Assembly (NCBI GenBank): GCA_021030905.1
Contig: JAGFMI010000008.1
Location: 1,054,001-1,118,000, forward strand
Direction of reading: 5' to 3'
Source of the DNA: Pyrenula massariospora
Lineage: Eukaryota; Ascomycota; Eurotiomycetes; Pyrenulales; Pyrenulaceae
Length of the DNA: 64,000 nt
Shown here: positions 1 to 11,779 of the stretch, in pieces
Numbering within the stretch: the stretch's first letter is position 1
Layout of the letters: every line of letters begins with the position of its first letter
The notes under the pieces: model-generated
Databases searched by the model: none
What the model was told of the DNA's origin: nothing
The model's input: only the letters and a program-made list of their open reading frames with translations
Translations under genes and position numbers: made by a program

Positions 1-1
1 A

Positions 2-3000
2 ACGCCGGCCGAATTTCATCTTAGTGAGACCCTAAACACTGTTCAATACGCCCAGCGAGCCAGATCAATACAGAGCAAACCTCGAATTCAACAGGTATCC
101 GATGAAAGCGACAAGCAAGCTTTGATTGATCGCCTCAAGACCGAGATAGCATTCCTACGTCAGCAGATCCGCAGCTCTTCTCCGGAACGGCGGAACGGGG
201 TCTCTCACGACCGCATGGAGCGACAGAGCGAGCGCGAAAATGAGCTTCAGAATACTCTACTTGATGTTCAAGAAAGCTACACGGCATTGAGCCAACGGCA
301 TGCTAAGCTGATCTCCGAATTGACCAATGGAGGCGATTCGTCGGATGCAGCGAATCATTTGCCTGGGGAAAGTGCCGTTGATCGCCTGAAACGATCTCAG
401 GCGAATCAACAGCAAATTGAGCAGGTCATTCTAGAGTACGAGATGACGCTTCAGAGCCTGGAATCCAATCTCTCGACCACGCGGACATCCCTAGCGAACA
501 CCGAAAGCTCGTTGATGGAGCGGGAAACGAAATGTGCTTATGTTGATACCATGAACCAGCAGCTTCAATCACGTATACAAAAGCTAATAGATCGAGACGC
601 CAACACCGAGCGCTACCTACATGAACTTGAAAGCCGTCTTGATGGACAGGCATCTGGCGAGGAGAAGAGTTCCGCTGTTGTCTCAGAACTTCGAAAGGAA
701 ATCGCTAGGTATCGAGAAAATGAGTCGAATTCTGAAGACTACATCTCAACACTTGAAGAACGACTAGCTGAGGCCGATCAAGACATGGAGCTGATGCAGC
801 GGGAAGTTGAGAGGCTTGAGCATGTTGTAGACCGACAGAGAAGTCTTGGCAAGCTAGACAATCTACTCTACGAATTAGATCACATCCAACAAGGGAGCCG
901 AAAACCCGACAGTACCAACAAAGCCACGGGTGGCATGATCCGCGATCAAGAAAATGGGTTCGCCGACCAGCAAAGGTCGTTAGCCACGTTACAAGAAGCT
1001 GTCGAGAAGACCATTCCAGAGGAAGACGATGAAGATCTTGATGAGGCTGCACCCGAAATTCTAACTCCCAAGACCGACGACGACGGCCTTCGAGATCTCG
1101 AGCAAGCTACATCTCCAGTAGTTGGCAAGAAGTCGTCGAAAGACCTATTGACTGGCCAAGAAGCAAAGGATAGCCCAGCACAAGCTAATGCCCTTCACGA
1201 CAAGTTAGACACTGTGACTCAAGAGCTTTTCGACCTTCGACTTGAGCATGAATCGACCGTCAATGATCTCGACCTTCTTTCTGCCAAGTATCAGCAAGCA
1301 CTTCATACCCTTGCCGAGATGCAAGATGCTGTTGACGAAGCGCGTCATCCCGCTCAGCAGCCAGCCATCGTATCACCGACCTCTACTGCTCGACCCATGT
1401 CTTTTTTAGCGGACGCGAGGGCCAACGAGCCGGAAGATGGAGGACACTTGTCGTCCTCGCGATCCTTGTCATCGGAATTGTCCTTAGCTGGGGCTTCACC
1501 AGGATCTACGGAAGGATCTGATACAAATCTTGCTTCCAAAGACGATAACGCAAATGGAATGGAACGGATGAAAGAGACATCGACAGATGAAACGGCGCGC
1601 TTGCGCAAAGCATTGGCTGAGCATGAAGAGGGCCTTGCAATGGTCACTAAACAATATGCTCAACTACAATCCGAGCACCAAGGGGCTCAAGACACAGTGG
1701 AGCGGCTGAAGGTTGAAGTGCAGAGAGCGAAGTCTGGTCTTCCCCCTCCGTCACCTACACATATGCCTCCTGTCATTCGACGTATGACCTCTCAGAACGT
1801 TATGACTGTTGATCGAGCCCATCGGTCTTTAGCCTCATTGCGGAACATTGCTGTAGAGGAATTCGAAGACCGACCTGATACCATGCAATCCGTTGAAATG
1901 CACCTAAATACCGCCATGCATGAATTACATTCACGTTTGGAACGAATACAGTCGCTAGAAGCCGAAAACAAAAACGTCAAAGAAGACATCGAGCGGAAAA
2001 CACGCATGATTTCTGGTCTCACACGGGAAAGGAATAGTCGTCACAAGCCTGGGACTTCGATTGACATTGGAGCAATGACTCAAATGCAGGAGCAGCTGAT
2101 GCGCAGTGAGAGCGAGATCAAGACTTTGCAGGGTCTTCATTCATCGCGAGAAATGCAACTCCGTAAGGAGATACAGACACTAAATGCCTCCCTGAGCGCT
2201 CAGAAGTCGCCATCTTCTTCAGCAGTAGAACCCAACGAAGAGCATCAGAAGGTTGCAAATCTACAAGAGCAGCTATCTGATTGGCAACGAAAACACAGCG
2301 ATGCCGTGCAGTCTCTCAAAGCGTCAGAAGAACGATTGTCCGAGACCATGATACAGCTCGAAGGGGTCATTGCGCGAAATCAAGCTAGCTCTGACTCTGT
2401 GGATGAGGGTCGCCATCAAGAACTTGTAGTAAATCTCAAAAAGAACATTGATGACTACAAGAACACAATCGACTCACATGCCCAGACGATCACGGCACTC
2501 CAAGATCAACACAAACGCAGTATCGGCGATTATGAATCGATGGTCAACTCACATTCTGATGTTGTCGCTAAGCTTGAGAACGAACACCGTCAGGCTCTTG
2601 AGGAACGATTGTTAACGGTGAGATCAACCGAAGACAAGCTGTCCGCATTGGAAAAACAAAACCTGGCAGCACGCCAACAAGCCGAACGTTATAATTCCGA
2701 ATTGGGCATCAAGGATTCGCGCATTGGCAGTCTTGAGCAGGAAATAAAAGAACATAAAGAGGCCTTGATCATACATCAGAGCGATCTTCGAAGCATGCGC
2801 GACGTTCACTCGAAGGAGATCGATGCTATCAGAAAATCGAACGAGACAGCAGCCATCACCGATTACGAAAAGAAACAGGTAGATCTCACGGCTCAGCACA
2901 AGCGTGCTGTGACTTCTCTCAACAATGAGCTTCTAGCAATTCGCAACCAGATGCAGAGCTTGGTAGATGCTACTTCCGAGACACTCGGTATGCCTATCAC

Positions 3001-4078
3001 GTTTGACCATCTGCACGAACACCTTGAGAAGCTGGTTGGCGAGAGGGAAGAAGGCAAGGCTCAGACTCTAGAAGCCACAGAGAAAGTCAGGAGTCTAGAG
3101 GAACAAATTGAGACAAGGCATGGCAGTGTCGCCAACATCGAAAAGGAACTTGCAACGTCAAACGCCAAGGTCGCTGAGCATCGTGAAACTATCAAGAACC
3201 TAGCTACAGAAGTAGCTAATCATGAAGAGACATTACGGGAAAAGGACAGCTTTCTAAAGAAGAAGGAAGCCAATCTGGAATCCGTCACAGCAGAGAAACA
3301 GAATTTGACAAGGATTATTGAGGAGCTTGAACAGCAAATTGAAACATCCTTCGATCAACACAACAATCGCCTCTCTGTTGTCCAGGCTCAAAGCAGCCAA
3401 GCGCTTGTCGATGCTCAACGTCGTATTGGTGATCTTGAGAAAGATCTTGAAGCCTTCAAATCACAACGCAACTCTCTACAACCTCCTGCGCCGAATATTA
3501 ACGGTGATCACCGGCCCAACTCTCCAGGACTCGATGTCAATGCCACCGCTCGCAGTAATAGCATGTCATCTAATCTTCGAAAATCTGCTTCAGCAGCTTC
3601 ATTACCATCTCCTCCACCTGCTATCCCGCTTCCCCCTCTACCAACAATCTCTTCCCTCTCTGCCACTAACGGTAGCACTTCTCCGCCTGCATCTCGCCAC
3701 ACATCTAAAGATATGCCCGCTTCCGGTGCTCATCTTCAACTCATTGAAGATCAAGAAGCGCGCATACGCACCATTGAGAAGCACCTCAATGCCGAGAAGC
3801 AACTCACCGCTACCCTCGAGGAAGCCCTTGTAGATCTTGAAACACAGTCCAACAAGGTGCGCGCCGATCTCGAGAGCTGGAAGAAGAAAGCATGGCAGGC
3901 TGAAGAGGAAGTCGCTCGGCTTGGCAAAGAGAGACGGACCGAGAGATTGAGCGTCCAAGCTGTGGAAGAGGAGAGGGACAAGAGGAGAGAGGCGGAGAGA
4001 GCGCGAAAGGAATTGGAAGAACGTATGGCCAGACTGAGCGGAAGCAAAAAGAAGAAGAGTGGTTTAAACTGCTTCTAG
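2..4078 (+). CDS. Kinesin heavy chain, C-terminal part (5' end outside window)
   Basis: The reading frame is already open at base 2 and ends at the TAG at 4076-4078, so the window holds only the end of the motor and the whole tail (about 1,358 residues). The first residues contain the end of a kinesin motor: SETLNTVQYAQRARSIQSKP, the helix alpha-6/neck region seen in kinesin families with a C-terminal tail. The rest is almost continuous heptad-rich coiled coil, rich in E, K, Q and R, broken by Ser/Pro-rich linkers near 1.3-1.8 kb and 3.5-3.7 kb. This is a plus-end motor type of layout (N-terminal motor, long stalk). The neck resembles kinesin-4-like fungal proteins, but the subfamily cannot be set without the rest of the motor. 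No intron is visible in this part. Role inferred: microtubule-based transport or spindle/microtubule length control. Confidence 0.9.
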   Translation, partial: TPAEFHLSETLNTVQYAQRARSIQSKPRIQQVSDESDKQALIDRLKTEIAFLRQQIRSSSPERRNGVSHDRMERQSERENELQNTLLDVQESYTALSQRHAKLISELTNGGDSSDAANHLPGESAVDRLKRSQANQQQIEQVILEYEMTLQSLESNLSTTRTSLANTESSLMERETKCAYVDTMNQQLQSRIQKLIDRDANTERYLHELESRLDGQASGEEKSSAVVSELRKEIARYRENESNSEDYISTLEERLAEADQDMELMQREVERLEHVVDRQRSLGKLDNLLYELDHIQQGSRKPDSTNKATGGMIRDQENGFADQQRSLATLQEAVEKTIPEEDDEDLDEAAPEILTPKTDDDGLRDLEQATSPVVGKKSSKDLLTGQEAKDSPAQANALHDKLDTVTQELFDLRLEHESTVNDLDLLSAKYQQALHTLAEMQDAVDEARHPAQQPAIVSPTSTARPMSFLADARANEPEDGGHLSSSRSLSSELSLAGASPGSTEGSDTNLASKDDNANGMERMKETSTDETARLRKALAEHEEGLAMVTKQYAQLQSEHQGAQDTVERLKVEVQRAKSGLPPPSPTHMPPVIRRMTSQNVMTVDRAHRSLASLRNIAVEEFEDRPDTMQSVEMHLNTAMHELHSRLERIQSLEAENKNVKEDIERKTRMISGLTRERNSRHKPGTSIDIGAMTQMQEQLMRSESEIKTLQGLHSSREMQLRKEIQTLNASLSAQKSPSSSAVEPNEEHQKVANLQEQLSDWQRKHSDAVQSLKASEERLSETMIQLEGVIARNQASSDSVDEGRHQELVVNLKKNIDDYKNTIDSHAQTITALQDQHKRSIGDYESMVNSHSDVVAKLENEHRQALEERLLTVRSTEDKLSALEKQNLAARQQAERYNSELGIKDSRIGSLEQEIKEHKEALIIHQSDLRSMRDVHSKEIDAIRKSNETAAITDYEKKQVDLTAQHKRAVTSLNNELLAIRNQMQSLVDATSETLGMPITFDHLHEHLEKLVGEREEGKAQTLEATEKVRSLEEQIETRHGSVANIEKELATSNAKVAEHRETIKNLATEVANHEETLREKDSFLKKKEANLESVTAEKQNLTRIIEELEQQIETSFDQHNNRLSVVQAQSSQALVDAQRRIGDLEKDLEAFKSQRNSLQPPAPNINGDHRPNSPGLDVNATARSNSMSSNLRKSASAASLPSPPPAIPLPPLPTISSLSATNGSTSPPASRHTSKDMPASGAHLQLIEDQEARIRTIEKHLNAEKQLTATLEEALVDLETQSNKVRADLESWKKKAWQAEEEVARLGKERRTERLSVQAVEEERDKRREAERARKELEERMARLSGSKKKKSGLNCF

Positions 4079-5172
4079 CATGGCAATGGAATGGGGATGG
4101 ATGATGGACGGGATGTACAGCTTCAGTCTTCCGGAGAATGGCTGGACAGGGTAATTGAGGAGGTTTTTGTCCGCATAGTCCGTTGCATTCTTGGAGTTCA
4201 GAAGCAATGGCGAATGGACAAACGGCCGACCATAACCGGTATCTGCGCTCGCTTTCGATTTCGTTTGTGTGGGGGAGGTATACCTGCGGCAAGGGGCTTC
4301 GGGCTACCCGTTTATAACATGTAGATAGTGCTTCATTTCCTGACCCCTTTTTAGAGAGCGACTTTTTTTGAGCGTTGAGAGATACCACTTTTGCACTTAT
4401 TCAGCATCAGATACGACTATCTACCCGTGTTCTATTACCAGGTCGATTTGAGTGGATAACTGCATATTGAGACCCCCGTATGACATGTTATCCATCTTGA
4501 CTCTTCGATTCCAGTTCCCCTTTACAAGCGAGCCTGGATCTGGAAATCAATGGGCACCGGATCAAGAGTTTCGGCGCCGATTCGGGTAATGATCGGATGT
4601 GCAAGGACTCCGTGTATCCCGGCAACATCAACAGTACATTCCTTGACGAGACCTTAATACCCAGCCATGGCGCCCTATAACCCCCGAATATTTCATTAGA
4701 GTATTCCGATGGAGTAGGAGTTGTTCTCGTACCGTTTTCTTCGTCAAAATCTTTTAGATGACCACCCATTTAATCACAACCAGCGGAGAGATTGATTGAG
4801 TTCTCAAGCGTCGCTGCTGCATCATGCTGGTTACTGCACATGAAAATAGAATTAACGAAGGAGATTCTGCAGAGCTCAATACCGATTTCTTGCAAGTATT
4901 ATTAATACCAACCGGCTGACTCACTAATACATGTGCGCCAGACCGAACTCTTTCTGGGCAGCTCTAGAGTTTTACTACAGGGACGTGCAGTCCAGCCCCT
5001 CATCTACTGAATCTCCTTCCCAGGACTATTGATCCAGGGCAAACGAGAAAATACCATGATTTCTGGCGCCGAAGGCAAACGACCACCGTCGAGCTCCCAT
5101 CTCGTCCCTTACACCCATCCCCAGGCGCCTTTGCGTAGAGGAACTCCACAACAACTGCAGCCTTCTCCTAGT
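4079..5172. other. Intergenic region between kinesin and first SDR gene
   Basis: The 3' ends of the kinesin and the SDR gene face each other here. A 93-codon open frame on the minus strand (4488-4769) begins with ATG but has no recognisable domain. I see no RNA gene or repeat. Confidence 0.6.
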
Positions 5173-6170
5173 TCACTTATCGATACCCACATTATTAGTA
5201 ACACTTCCAAAAACATCCAAACTATGCCCTAGGTACTGCTGCACTCCTTTGACTCTGGCATCCATATCGCTCCCCAGCGGCAAGAACAACTCCGCCTCCT
5301 TCCCCACGCCCACCCCTTCCCCAACCACAACCTCATACACCGCCTTCATCGCCTTGTCCTTGTCGCCGTTGATCGGCACCTTCCCGTCCTGGACGAACTG
5401 GATCATCTTCTCGACCATCGAGCCCTTGTACGCGTCTGGGAGGGGCCTTTTGCCGATGGGGGCGGCGTTGCCGAAGTTGGTGTTGAAGGTGCCGAGGACG
5501 ACGGTCAGACAGCGGATGTTGTGGGGGGAGACTTCTTTGGCGAGGACTTTGGTGAGAGCTAACGGAGTCCGGTTAGAGAGGGTGATATAAAGCGATAACG
5601 CGAAGGGTGAAAAGGAGGAGAGCAGCGGTGGAGATGAAGGGAAACACCACCGTGCGCATATGCACAATACATACCGTCGAGCCCAGCTTTAGCTCCCGCA
5701 TATGGCCCCATAGTCGGGTTCCCATCCAGCGCCGCCCCGCTGCTGAAGTTCGCAATAACGCCAAAACCTCGGGCACGCATACCCGGGATCACGGCCTGGA
5801 TCAGCCTTAACGGCCCGAAATACATGGCCTCCATCTGTCTGCGGACCTCGTCGTCGGTCGACGTCTCAACCGGCGCAAAGATGGAAAACCCAGCGTTGTT
5901 CACCAGGACGTCGATCTCATGCCCCGATTTCTCGAGGTCGTGGATGAAGGCGGTGCTGTTGGGGTCGGTCACGTCGAGCGGGAGCCAGTGGCCGCCCGCG
6001 GATTCGACTTCCTTGACGAGCTTGGGCGTCGCAGAGGGGTTGCGCGACGTGGCGAGCACCTTGTGGCCGGCGGCGAGGGCGATGCGGGTGAGGGACAGGC
6101 CGAAGCCGGACGAGCTGCCGGTGATCAGCCAGGTGAGCGGCCGCTTGGGCGTGGTGAATGCGGTGGTCAT
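5173..6170 (-). CDS. Short-chain dehydrogenase/reductase (SDR), one intron
   Basis: Exons 6170-5675 and 5558-5173, joined across a GTATGT..TTAG intron (5559-5674), give 293 residues. The Rossmann glycine motif TGSSSGFG lies near residue 17, the NNAG motif near 90, and the catalytic Ser..Tyr-x3-Lys group is in the stretch ending PYAGAK, where the splice joins AGLD to ALTKVLAKE. Spacing and total length are those of classical SDRs that use NAD(P)(H). The substrate cannot be read from the sequence. The closest general type is the broad fungal family annotated as oxidoreductase or 17-beta-hydroxysteroid-dehydrogenase-like. A second SDR gene lies 1.5 kb downstream on the same strand, but its sequence is of a different SDR subgroup (FabG-like), so recent tandem duplication is unlikely. 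Confidence 0.88.
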
Positions 6171-7623
6171 GGGTGCTGCTGCTGCTTTTGTGAAGGTAGA
6201 GGGTTCAGCAAATTTGCAGGAATTACTCTCGTAAGGTCAGTCATGTCTTGAATTGAATGATTGTTTAGCTTTTTTATATTGCAACCTATTCGCGAAGCCT
6301 TGTCGGGAGCTGTCTGTGGGGTTAGAGGTAAAACCGTCACCGTGCAGTAAACCCGCCTTTAGCTCCACGAAGGATCTAGATGTGCAGCAGTCAAGCTTTT
6401 TTGACTAAAAATTAAGCAGGTACGGGTGGCGTAACTGTACCCGATAAGGTAACCCTTCCGTCTTTTACCCCGGCCGTCGATCGAGGCTCTTGGATGCCCC
6501 CACAAGATCAGGGCGCCAGCAAATCCCGCTCCATCAAAAACCCACTACCTAAACAGTGCCTATCCGCGATCCGACGGGAATGCCATACATTCGACATACA
6601 ATACGCTCAAACATCGCAACTACGAGAAACTCACAATAGAATATATCATCAGTGTAAATTAATGAATCTTAGATTTTTGTTAACGTTACTATCTGCCTAG
6701 GTTTCCATAAACCCCACGTTCCTCTTTAGGAAAGAGCAAGTAGCCTCGTCATGCGAGACGAGGTTGTTGCGGGAGCGCTTGTAGGGTGCTTAAGCTGAGT
6801 GGGTAGGTAAGCATGTGCGTACTACGTGACTACGCTTTTCAGACCTAGACCCCATTGCAGGCGTCAAGCAAACAAAAAAGCATCATCGCTCTGGCATTTC
6901 TCCGAGGAGAGACTCTTTCCGCTTCGACCGCACCAAAAATGCAAGCGGTGGGAGAACCACCACCCCTCCTTCCTCTGACTACCACGACAACAGACACACG
7001 CTCATTCTATTCCACCCTCCTAGAAAATTAAACCCCAATTCTGACGTCCCCGGCGGTCAAATCATATCCTTCCCTTGAAACGACCTAACCCCTGACCTCC
7101 AAAACCCCCTCCCTATCCACCACCGCCCCCCACTGTCCCCATCCCAACCTTCCTCTCCACCTCCACCACCCTCACTATCCCCATCCCAACCGCGCTGCGC
7201 CTTCCCCAGCCGTCTATCGAGCCTTGGCTCGGCTTGGCTTGACCTAGCTTTGCTTCGCTCCGCAGGGCCGGCGGTCGACAGCGGGGCGAAGGGATGAAAG
7301 GTAAGGGTATATGTCTATGGGAGAGCGGATTTCAAGGCGGAAGGGAAAGGAAAGGGTGGAGTGCTGTGCGCGGGAGAGTTTTGGAGGGGCGGGGCAGGTG
7401 GCGCGTAGAGAGTGGATAGTGAGAGGTATCGGGGATTGTTGGGACGGTGGGCGGTCGAGGGAAAGGTGGTGGAGTTGTATGCAGAGGGAGGGATAGGAAA
7501 GTACTGGCGTCTCAAAATGCATTCCATGTTCAATTACAGTACCATGCTGGGCAGAAGCAATGATAGGACGCATGTACTGTACTTCCCAACGAGTATTACT
7601 CCGTGGGAAGGAAAAGTTTGATC
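6171..7623. other. Intergenic region between the two SDR genes
   Basis: This stretch holds the upstream region of the first SDR and the downstream region of the second. It has a C-rich, pyrimidine-biased block at about 6.95-7.2 kb and a small hairpin near 6745-6765 (CCTCGTC..GACGAGG). No coding signal with family similarity was found. Confidence 0.55.
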
Positions 7624-8641
7624 TCACTGCGCAAAAACCCCTCCATCCACACCAATAACCTTGTTCGTCACATACCCCGTCCTCACCATCCACACCACCG
7701 TCTCCGCAACCTCTTCCGGCCTGCCCAGCCGTCCCAGCGGAATCCCTACCCAACAGTCAGCATCCAGAGAAACCCGAGGGGTTCGGGCACAACTCACTCC
7801 TCACCAACTCCCCCTCCCCCTCCCCCCCCGGATTCATCTTCGTCTCCCCAATCAACGCCGGCGCCACCCCATTCACCGTGATCCCCTTCCCCGCGTACGC
7901 CCCCGCCAGCCAGTGGATCAACCCGTGCATCGCCGACTTGCTCGACCTAAACCATCCCCCCACATTAGCACCCCAACCCCTCTCTCCCCCAAGCAAGGAA
8001 AACGTACGCATAATGCGGCCCCACCCTCCCCCCCGTAAACCCGGCCACACTGCTGCAAAACACCACCCTCCCCCACCCCCGCTCCTCCATAGCCGGCATG
8101 CAGAGCTGGGTGAGCAGAAACGCCGAGGCGCAGTTGGCGCGCCACGTGCTTTCAAAGTCGGTCACGGAGATGTCCGTGATGGATTGGACGTGCTTGTGGC
8201 CGCTGTTGGTGCCCGCGTTGTTGAAGAGGATTGTGGGGTGTTGGCGCAGGGTGGATATGACGTTGGTGTGGAGGGCGCGGGTCTGTGAGGGTTAGGGAGC
8301 CAAGGGAGAGTGGGGGATGGGTGTGGTGAAGTTGGTTGGGGTTGAGTGCGGAGGAAGGGGGTTGACGTGCCTGCTCGTAGTCGCCTAGGTCGGCTTGGAA
8401 GGCCGATGCCTTGACGCCTAGTCTTGTGAGCTCGTCGACGAGGGTTTGGGCGTCTTCGGCGGCGCTGTGGTAGTGGACGGCTATGTTGCAGCCCAGTTTG
8501 GCGAGGGCGTGACATGTGGCTTTGCCCTGATTTTCTTGGTTAGTTTTCTAGAAGATCAAGGAGAGAAGGTTGAGGAAGGACAATTCCGCCTGTAGCCCCG
8601 GTCACCAAGGCTAGGTGGCCCTCGAGGGTTTCGGTCAACAT
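7624..8641 (-). CDS. FabG-like short-chain dehydrogenase (3-oxoacyl-reductase type), four introns
   Basis: Five exons (8641-8582, 8526-8371, 8282-8008, 7946-7798, 7745-7624) sum to 762 nt, or 253 residues, in one frame. The start MLTETLEG leads directly into the cofactor motif VTGATGGIGKA. The NNAG motif follows near residue 90. The catalytic group is the Ser in CSSVAGF and the Tyr and Lys in HYASSKSA. The tail RIPLGRLGRPEEVA and the ending VDGGVFAQ are typical of FabG-like 3-oxoacyl-ACP reductase/dehydrogenase homologues. Intron 1 has a weak GTCCTT donor, and intron 2 appears to use a GC donor (GCACGT), because only that join keeps YEQ in frame with TRALHT. The product is probably a cytosolic or mitochondrial NADPH-dependent carbonyl reductase; its substrate is unknown. 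Confidence 0.85.
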
Positions 8642-9050
8642 TCTGATAATGGATGGGAATGATTGAAGGCTAATCTAGGTAGAACACTCGCATTGGTCTT
8701 TGAATTGACAAGAAGATGTTTCGACGGTGGAAAATTTCGTTCGCTTGATGTCATTTAGTAGAGGTAGGCGGGGAGACGCTAGGAGCAGAGCGGAGGAGTC
8801 TACGCCAACGTTAAAGGTAGAGGTATTTCATACGAAACTGAAAACACTTAGAAATGATTTTCTCGGGAAACTGAGTGAAATAACTAATCTCTATCCTCAT
8901 TCTGTACTCTAAAGCCCACTAAAACAATCAACAAGACGTGGTTTAATCATTCACTTTGCTCAATGATGCATATGAGTACGAGACTTAGTCTCAAAGTATA
9001 CACCGTACTCGTACGATTAAAGACACCACGAAAATAGAAATGGCTTAATC
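8642..9050. other. Short intergenic region
   Basis: This is 409 nt between the start of the FabG-like gene and the stop of the membrane-protein gene, both on the minus strand. It holds the promoter and leader of the former; no other feature was seen. Confidence 0.5.
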
Positions 9051-11779
9051 CTATTTTCCATCATGGGAATTTCCGCTGGCCCAGGGATTATAGCGCTGGA
9101 TGTATTTCAAAATACCCTTTAATCGCAGATGGTCAGATTTCTCAATGTCTGCACCTGACATTCCCACTGTCTCGGGAGAAATTTCGATAATTGTAGGTCC
9201 ACCAATATCACTACTATCCGAAGAGTCCAATTCCCAATCCTCTCGTTGCTTTTGAGGTAGCTGAGGGAGAAGGCCATGGGCAGCAAACGCCGGAACGATC
9301 AGAGAATAAGCTTCAGCGACACTCTCTTGTGAGCCAAATCGTCCTTCATGCCATTCAAAATAGGTAAGACCGCTGTCGACAACTGCATGGCTCAGCATAC
9401 CGATCATGTCACGGGTATACTTTCCATCTTCACTTAGCCGCGCGTACTGGTTTGTTGAAGTAAATCTTGATAAGATCTTTGAGAGAAAGGTGCTGAAAAG
9501 CGCCTGAGCGAAAATCTTTGGCAAATCGCGCTTTGCGTAGAGTTTGGTGGATAACAGAATAGCTTCTAGATCCAAACTATCTGCAGTGGCAGCAGGACGG
9601 TTTTCCTCATCTGTAGTCCTAATAAAAAACGTTAACGGCATAGGGTTTGCCACTCGGGGCCGACATGTACCTGAAACAACGCAAAAGATCATAGCCTATG
9701 ATCATTTTGTTCTCCTGCTGAAGCTTGGAACGAATGTTTTGTAAATATGTTCGTAGGTCAAGCATTTCTAGATAGATCTTTCCTCGTAACTCTGGAAGCC
9801 AGCCTTCAAACTCCTTCTTCCTTGAGCTCGATCCCACTATCCTAGACACTTCATATTCATCATTACGATTGGCTGGGTTGAGATTACCTCCATACCGAAT
9901 ATGGGCCAAAGTAAACAGCAAATCAAGCTTTTGTTCCCAAACAAAGAATTTGTCACTCCCTGTCTTGCGTACAAAGTGAAGATTAATCTCTTCACTGATA
10001 GGTTCCGGGTTGTCAAAATATGATACGAGGACATCAAATGGAACAACCAACACATCTTCTTCTCTTTCTCCCTGCATAATTTGCATGATCGTGTCACGTT
10101 GGGTAGTCCATAGGATTTCCAAGGTCGTGCACATCAAATTACCGAGATCTCGGACCACATCTGTGTCGAAGGTCTGGTCATTGATGCTCGTTTTGATGCT
10201 TCCAGCAAGTGACAAAGCCTGACCAAATCGATCGGCTGGACTCTGGTAAAATTGACTTGATTTTTCACGCAACCCGCAGAATGTCTCGATGTATTCCTTG
10301 GTTTTTTCCATCCCCTTTTCATATTTCGGGAGGCGGCCATCGAGCTCCTTTAGCTCACCCGCAATGTTTGGCAGAAGCCAGCCCACTGTCTCCATGCTCA
10401 GTGGAACCTTTAGGTATCTAATGCCTAAGATGTCGCACGTAAGTTTCCACGTTCCTAGCCGCGACCCTTCGTCCCCTAGATCAATAGTCCGTGGAGTTCG
10501 CGACAGTCCACGGCGAAGCCAGGATCGAATCAGTGCTAAAAGTAAAGTGCTCCCGAGCTGCAAAACGCCAATGTACCATGGAAGAGCGCGGATTCCAATA
10601 AATTGGACAAAGTATCCAATAACAGTAACCACGGATCCCACAAGAGTTGTTTGCTTGAGAGACACGTTAGGCGTCAATCGGGATACTCTGATGGTGTCTT
10701 GGCCAGGATTGTTGAAAATAGCACAAGCTGGAAATTGCTTTTCGCCAACATTGCAGGCTGGTTGTACCCATAGAGGCTGGATGACAAGATCATCGAGATC
10801 CGGCGATGGGACGAAGGTATGCTCCTCAGTTGTTGCATCCACAACATGAACGCACGTAAAAAGGCCAACTGCCAGAAAGAATGTTCCTAGCAGAAAACAA
10901 GGATAGTTGTAAGAAGACCCCCTTCTTTCTGGAGCTGACCATTGCCAAATATACGTGTCGATTGCTGTCAGTATCAGAACATTACTTTGGAGCGCAAGCC
11001 CGAGGAGGCAAAGATATCGCGTTTCCAATTGACTACTAATGGCCCTTGGTGTGTTCAGAATAAGGTTTGGGGATCCAAGTCGAGTTCCATAGATCTCATC
11101 GGCGAAAAGTAGGCCTACATCAGGATTGTCTGATCGGTCACGGATGATTTTGGGAGCTGGGGCGAAGACAGACATAATTACTCTTGCCCAAGCACTTGTT
11201 CGTGCAGCTGCCTGTCGTAACCATCGTGGCCCTAGATAATAGCTCATATTCCTGAAATTCCTGCGTTGATCAATTTGCATGTATGTAGTTAGACCTTCTA
11301 GAGGGTGGTGGAGTCGGATAAATTCGACCTTCAAGCCGCCTTTTTTATACAATATCAAATACGCAGACGCGTCAGATCGTCCCGGGAGACGAACGACGCG
11401 TTCACCGTCCCAAAGTTCACAAACTTCTTGAGACGTGGAAGAGAGGACATCAACCTCTGCTTCAGCCCTTGGTTCTCGAGCTCTGAATCGAATCAATTTC
11501 TCCCCAAGAAGACAGCATTGGAAGAAACACAAACCTTCCAATAAAAGCTCTAAGGTTACCGCTACCGCCAACTCTAATGGCACTGACGAGAGTTGTGATG
11601 ATTCCGAGTGGCAGAATTGAGAGCAGAAGATTGTCAGCGAATCCCATAGATGTACTGAGAAATTGCTTCGTCACTTCCTCCCCAAAAAGCGCCAGTAGCG
11701 GCGTTATATCTGTGAATAGATTGTTGAAGAAGTCATTTCCGTCAAAACTCGAGACAGTCGAGTTGCTCGTTGTTGACAT
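9051..11779 (-). CDS. Large multi-pass membrane protein of unknown function
   Basis: Three exons (11779-11535, 11482-9671, 9618-9051), separated by two 52-nt GT..AG introns, give 874 residues. The protein has an N-terminal hydrophobic segment (LLLSILPLGIITTLVSAIRV), then a soluble stretch with the marker LRAFIGRAREPR followed by VDVLSSTSQEVCELW. Three or four further membrane segments lie around residues 270-430 (LLGLALQSNVLILTAI, FLLGTFFLAVGLFTCV, a pair ending IGVLQLGSTLLLALI). A long soluble C-terminal half has no motif I recognise. I recall uncharacterised fungal proteins with the LRAFIGRA..EPR..AE.E..SSTS pattern, but no biochemical role is known to me. Its neighbour on the 5' side is a MITE-like element, so it may belong to a variable locus. 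Confidence 0.75.

Noticed and set aside
3318-3833. 171-codon plus-strand frame inside the kinesin gene
   Set aside because: It overlaps the kinesin coding sequence in another frame and its composition is that of a shadow frame.
4488-4769. 93-codon ATG-started frame on the minus strand after the kinesin gene
   Set aside because: No recognisable domain, no splice context and length within chance for this base composition; kept only as a note in the intergenic entry.
5173-8641. Two SDR genes as a recent tandem duplication or a biosynthetic cluster
   Set aside because: They differ in subgroup, intron positions and motifs, and no polyketide synthase, NRPS, terpene cyclase or P450 gene lies beside them.
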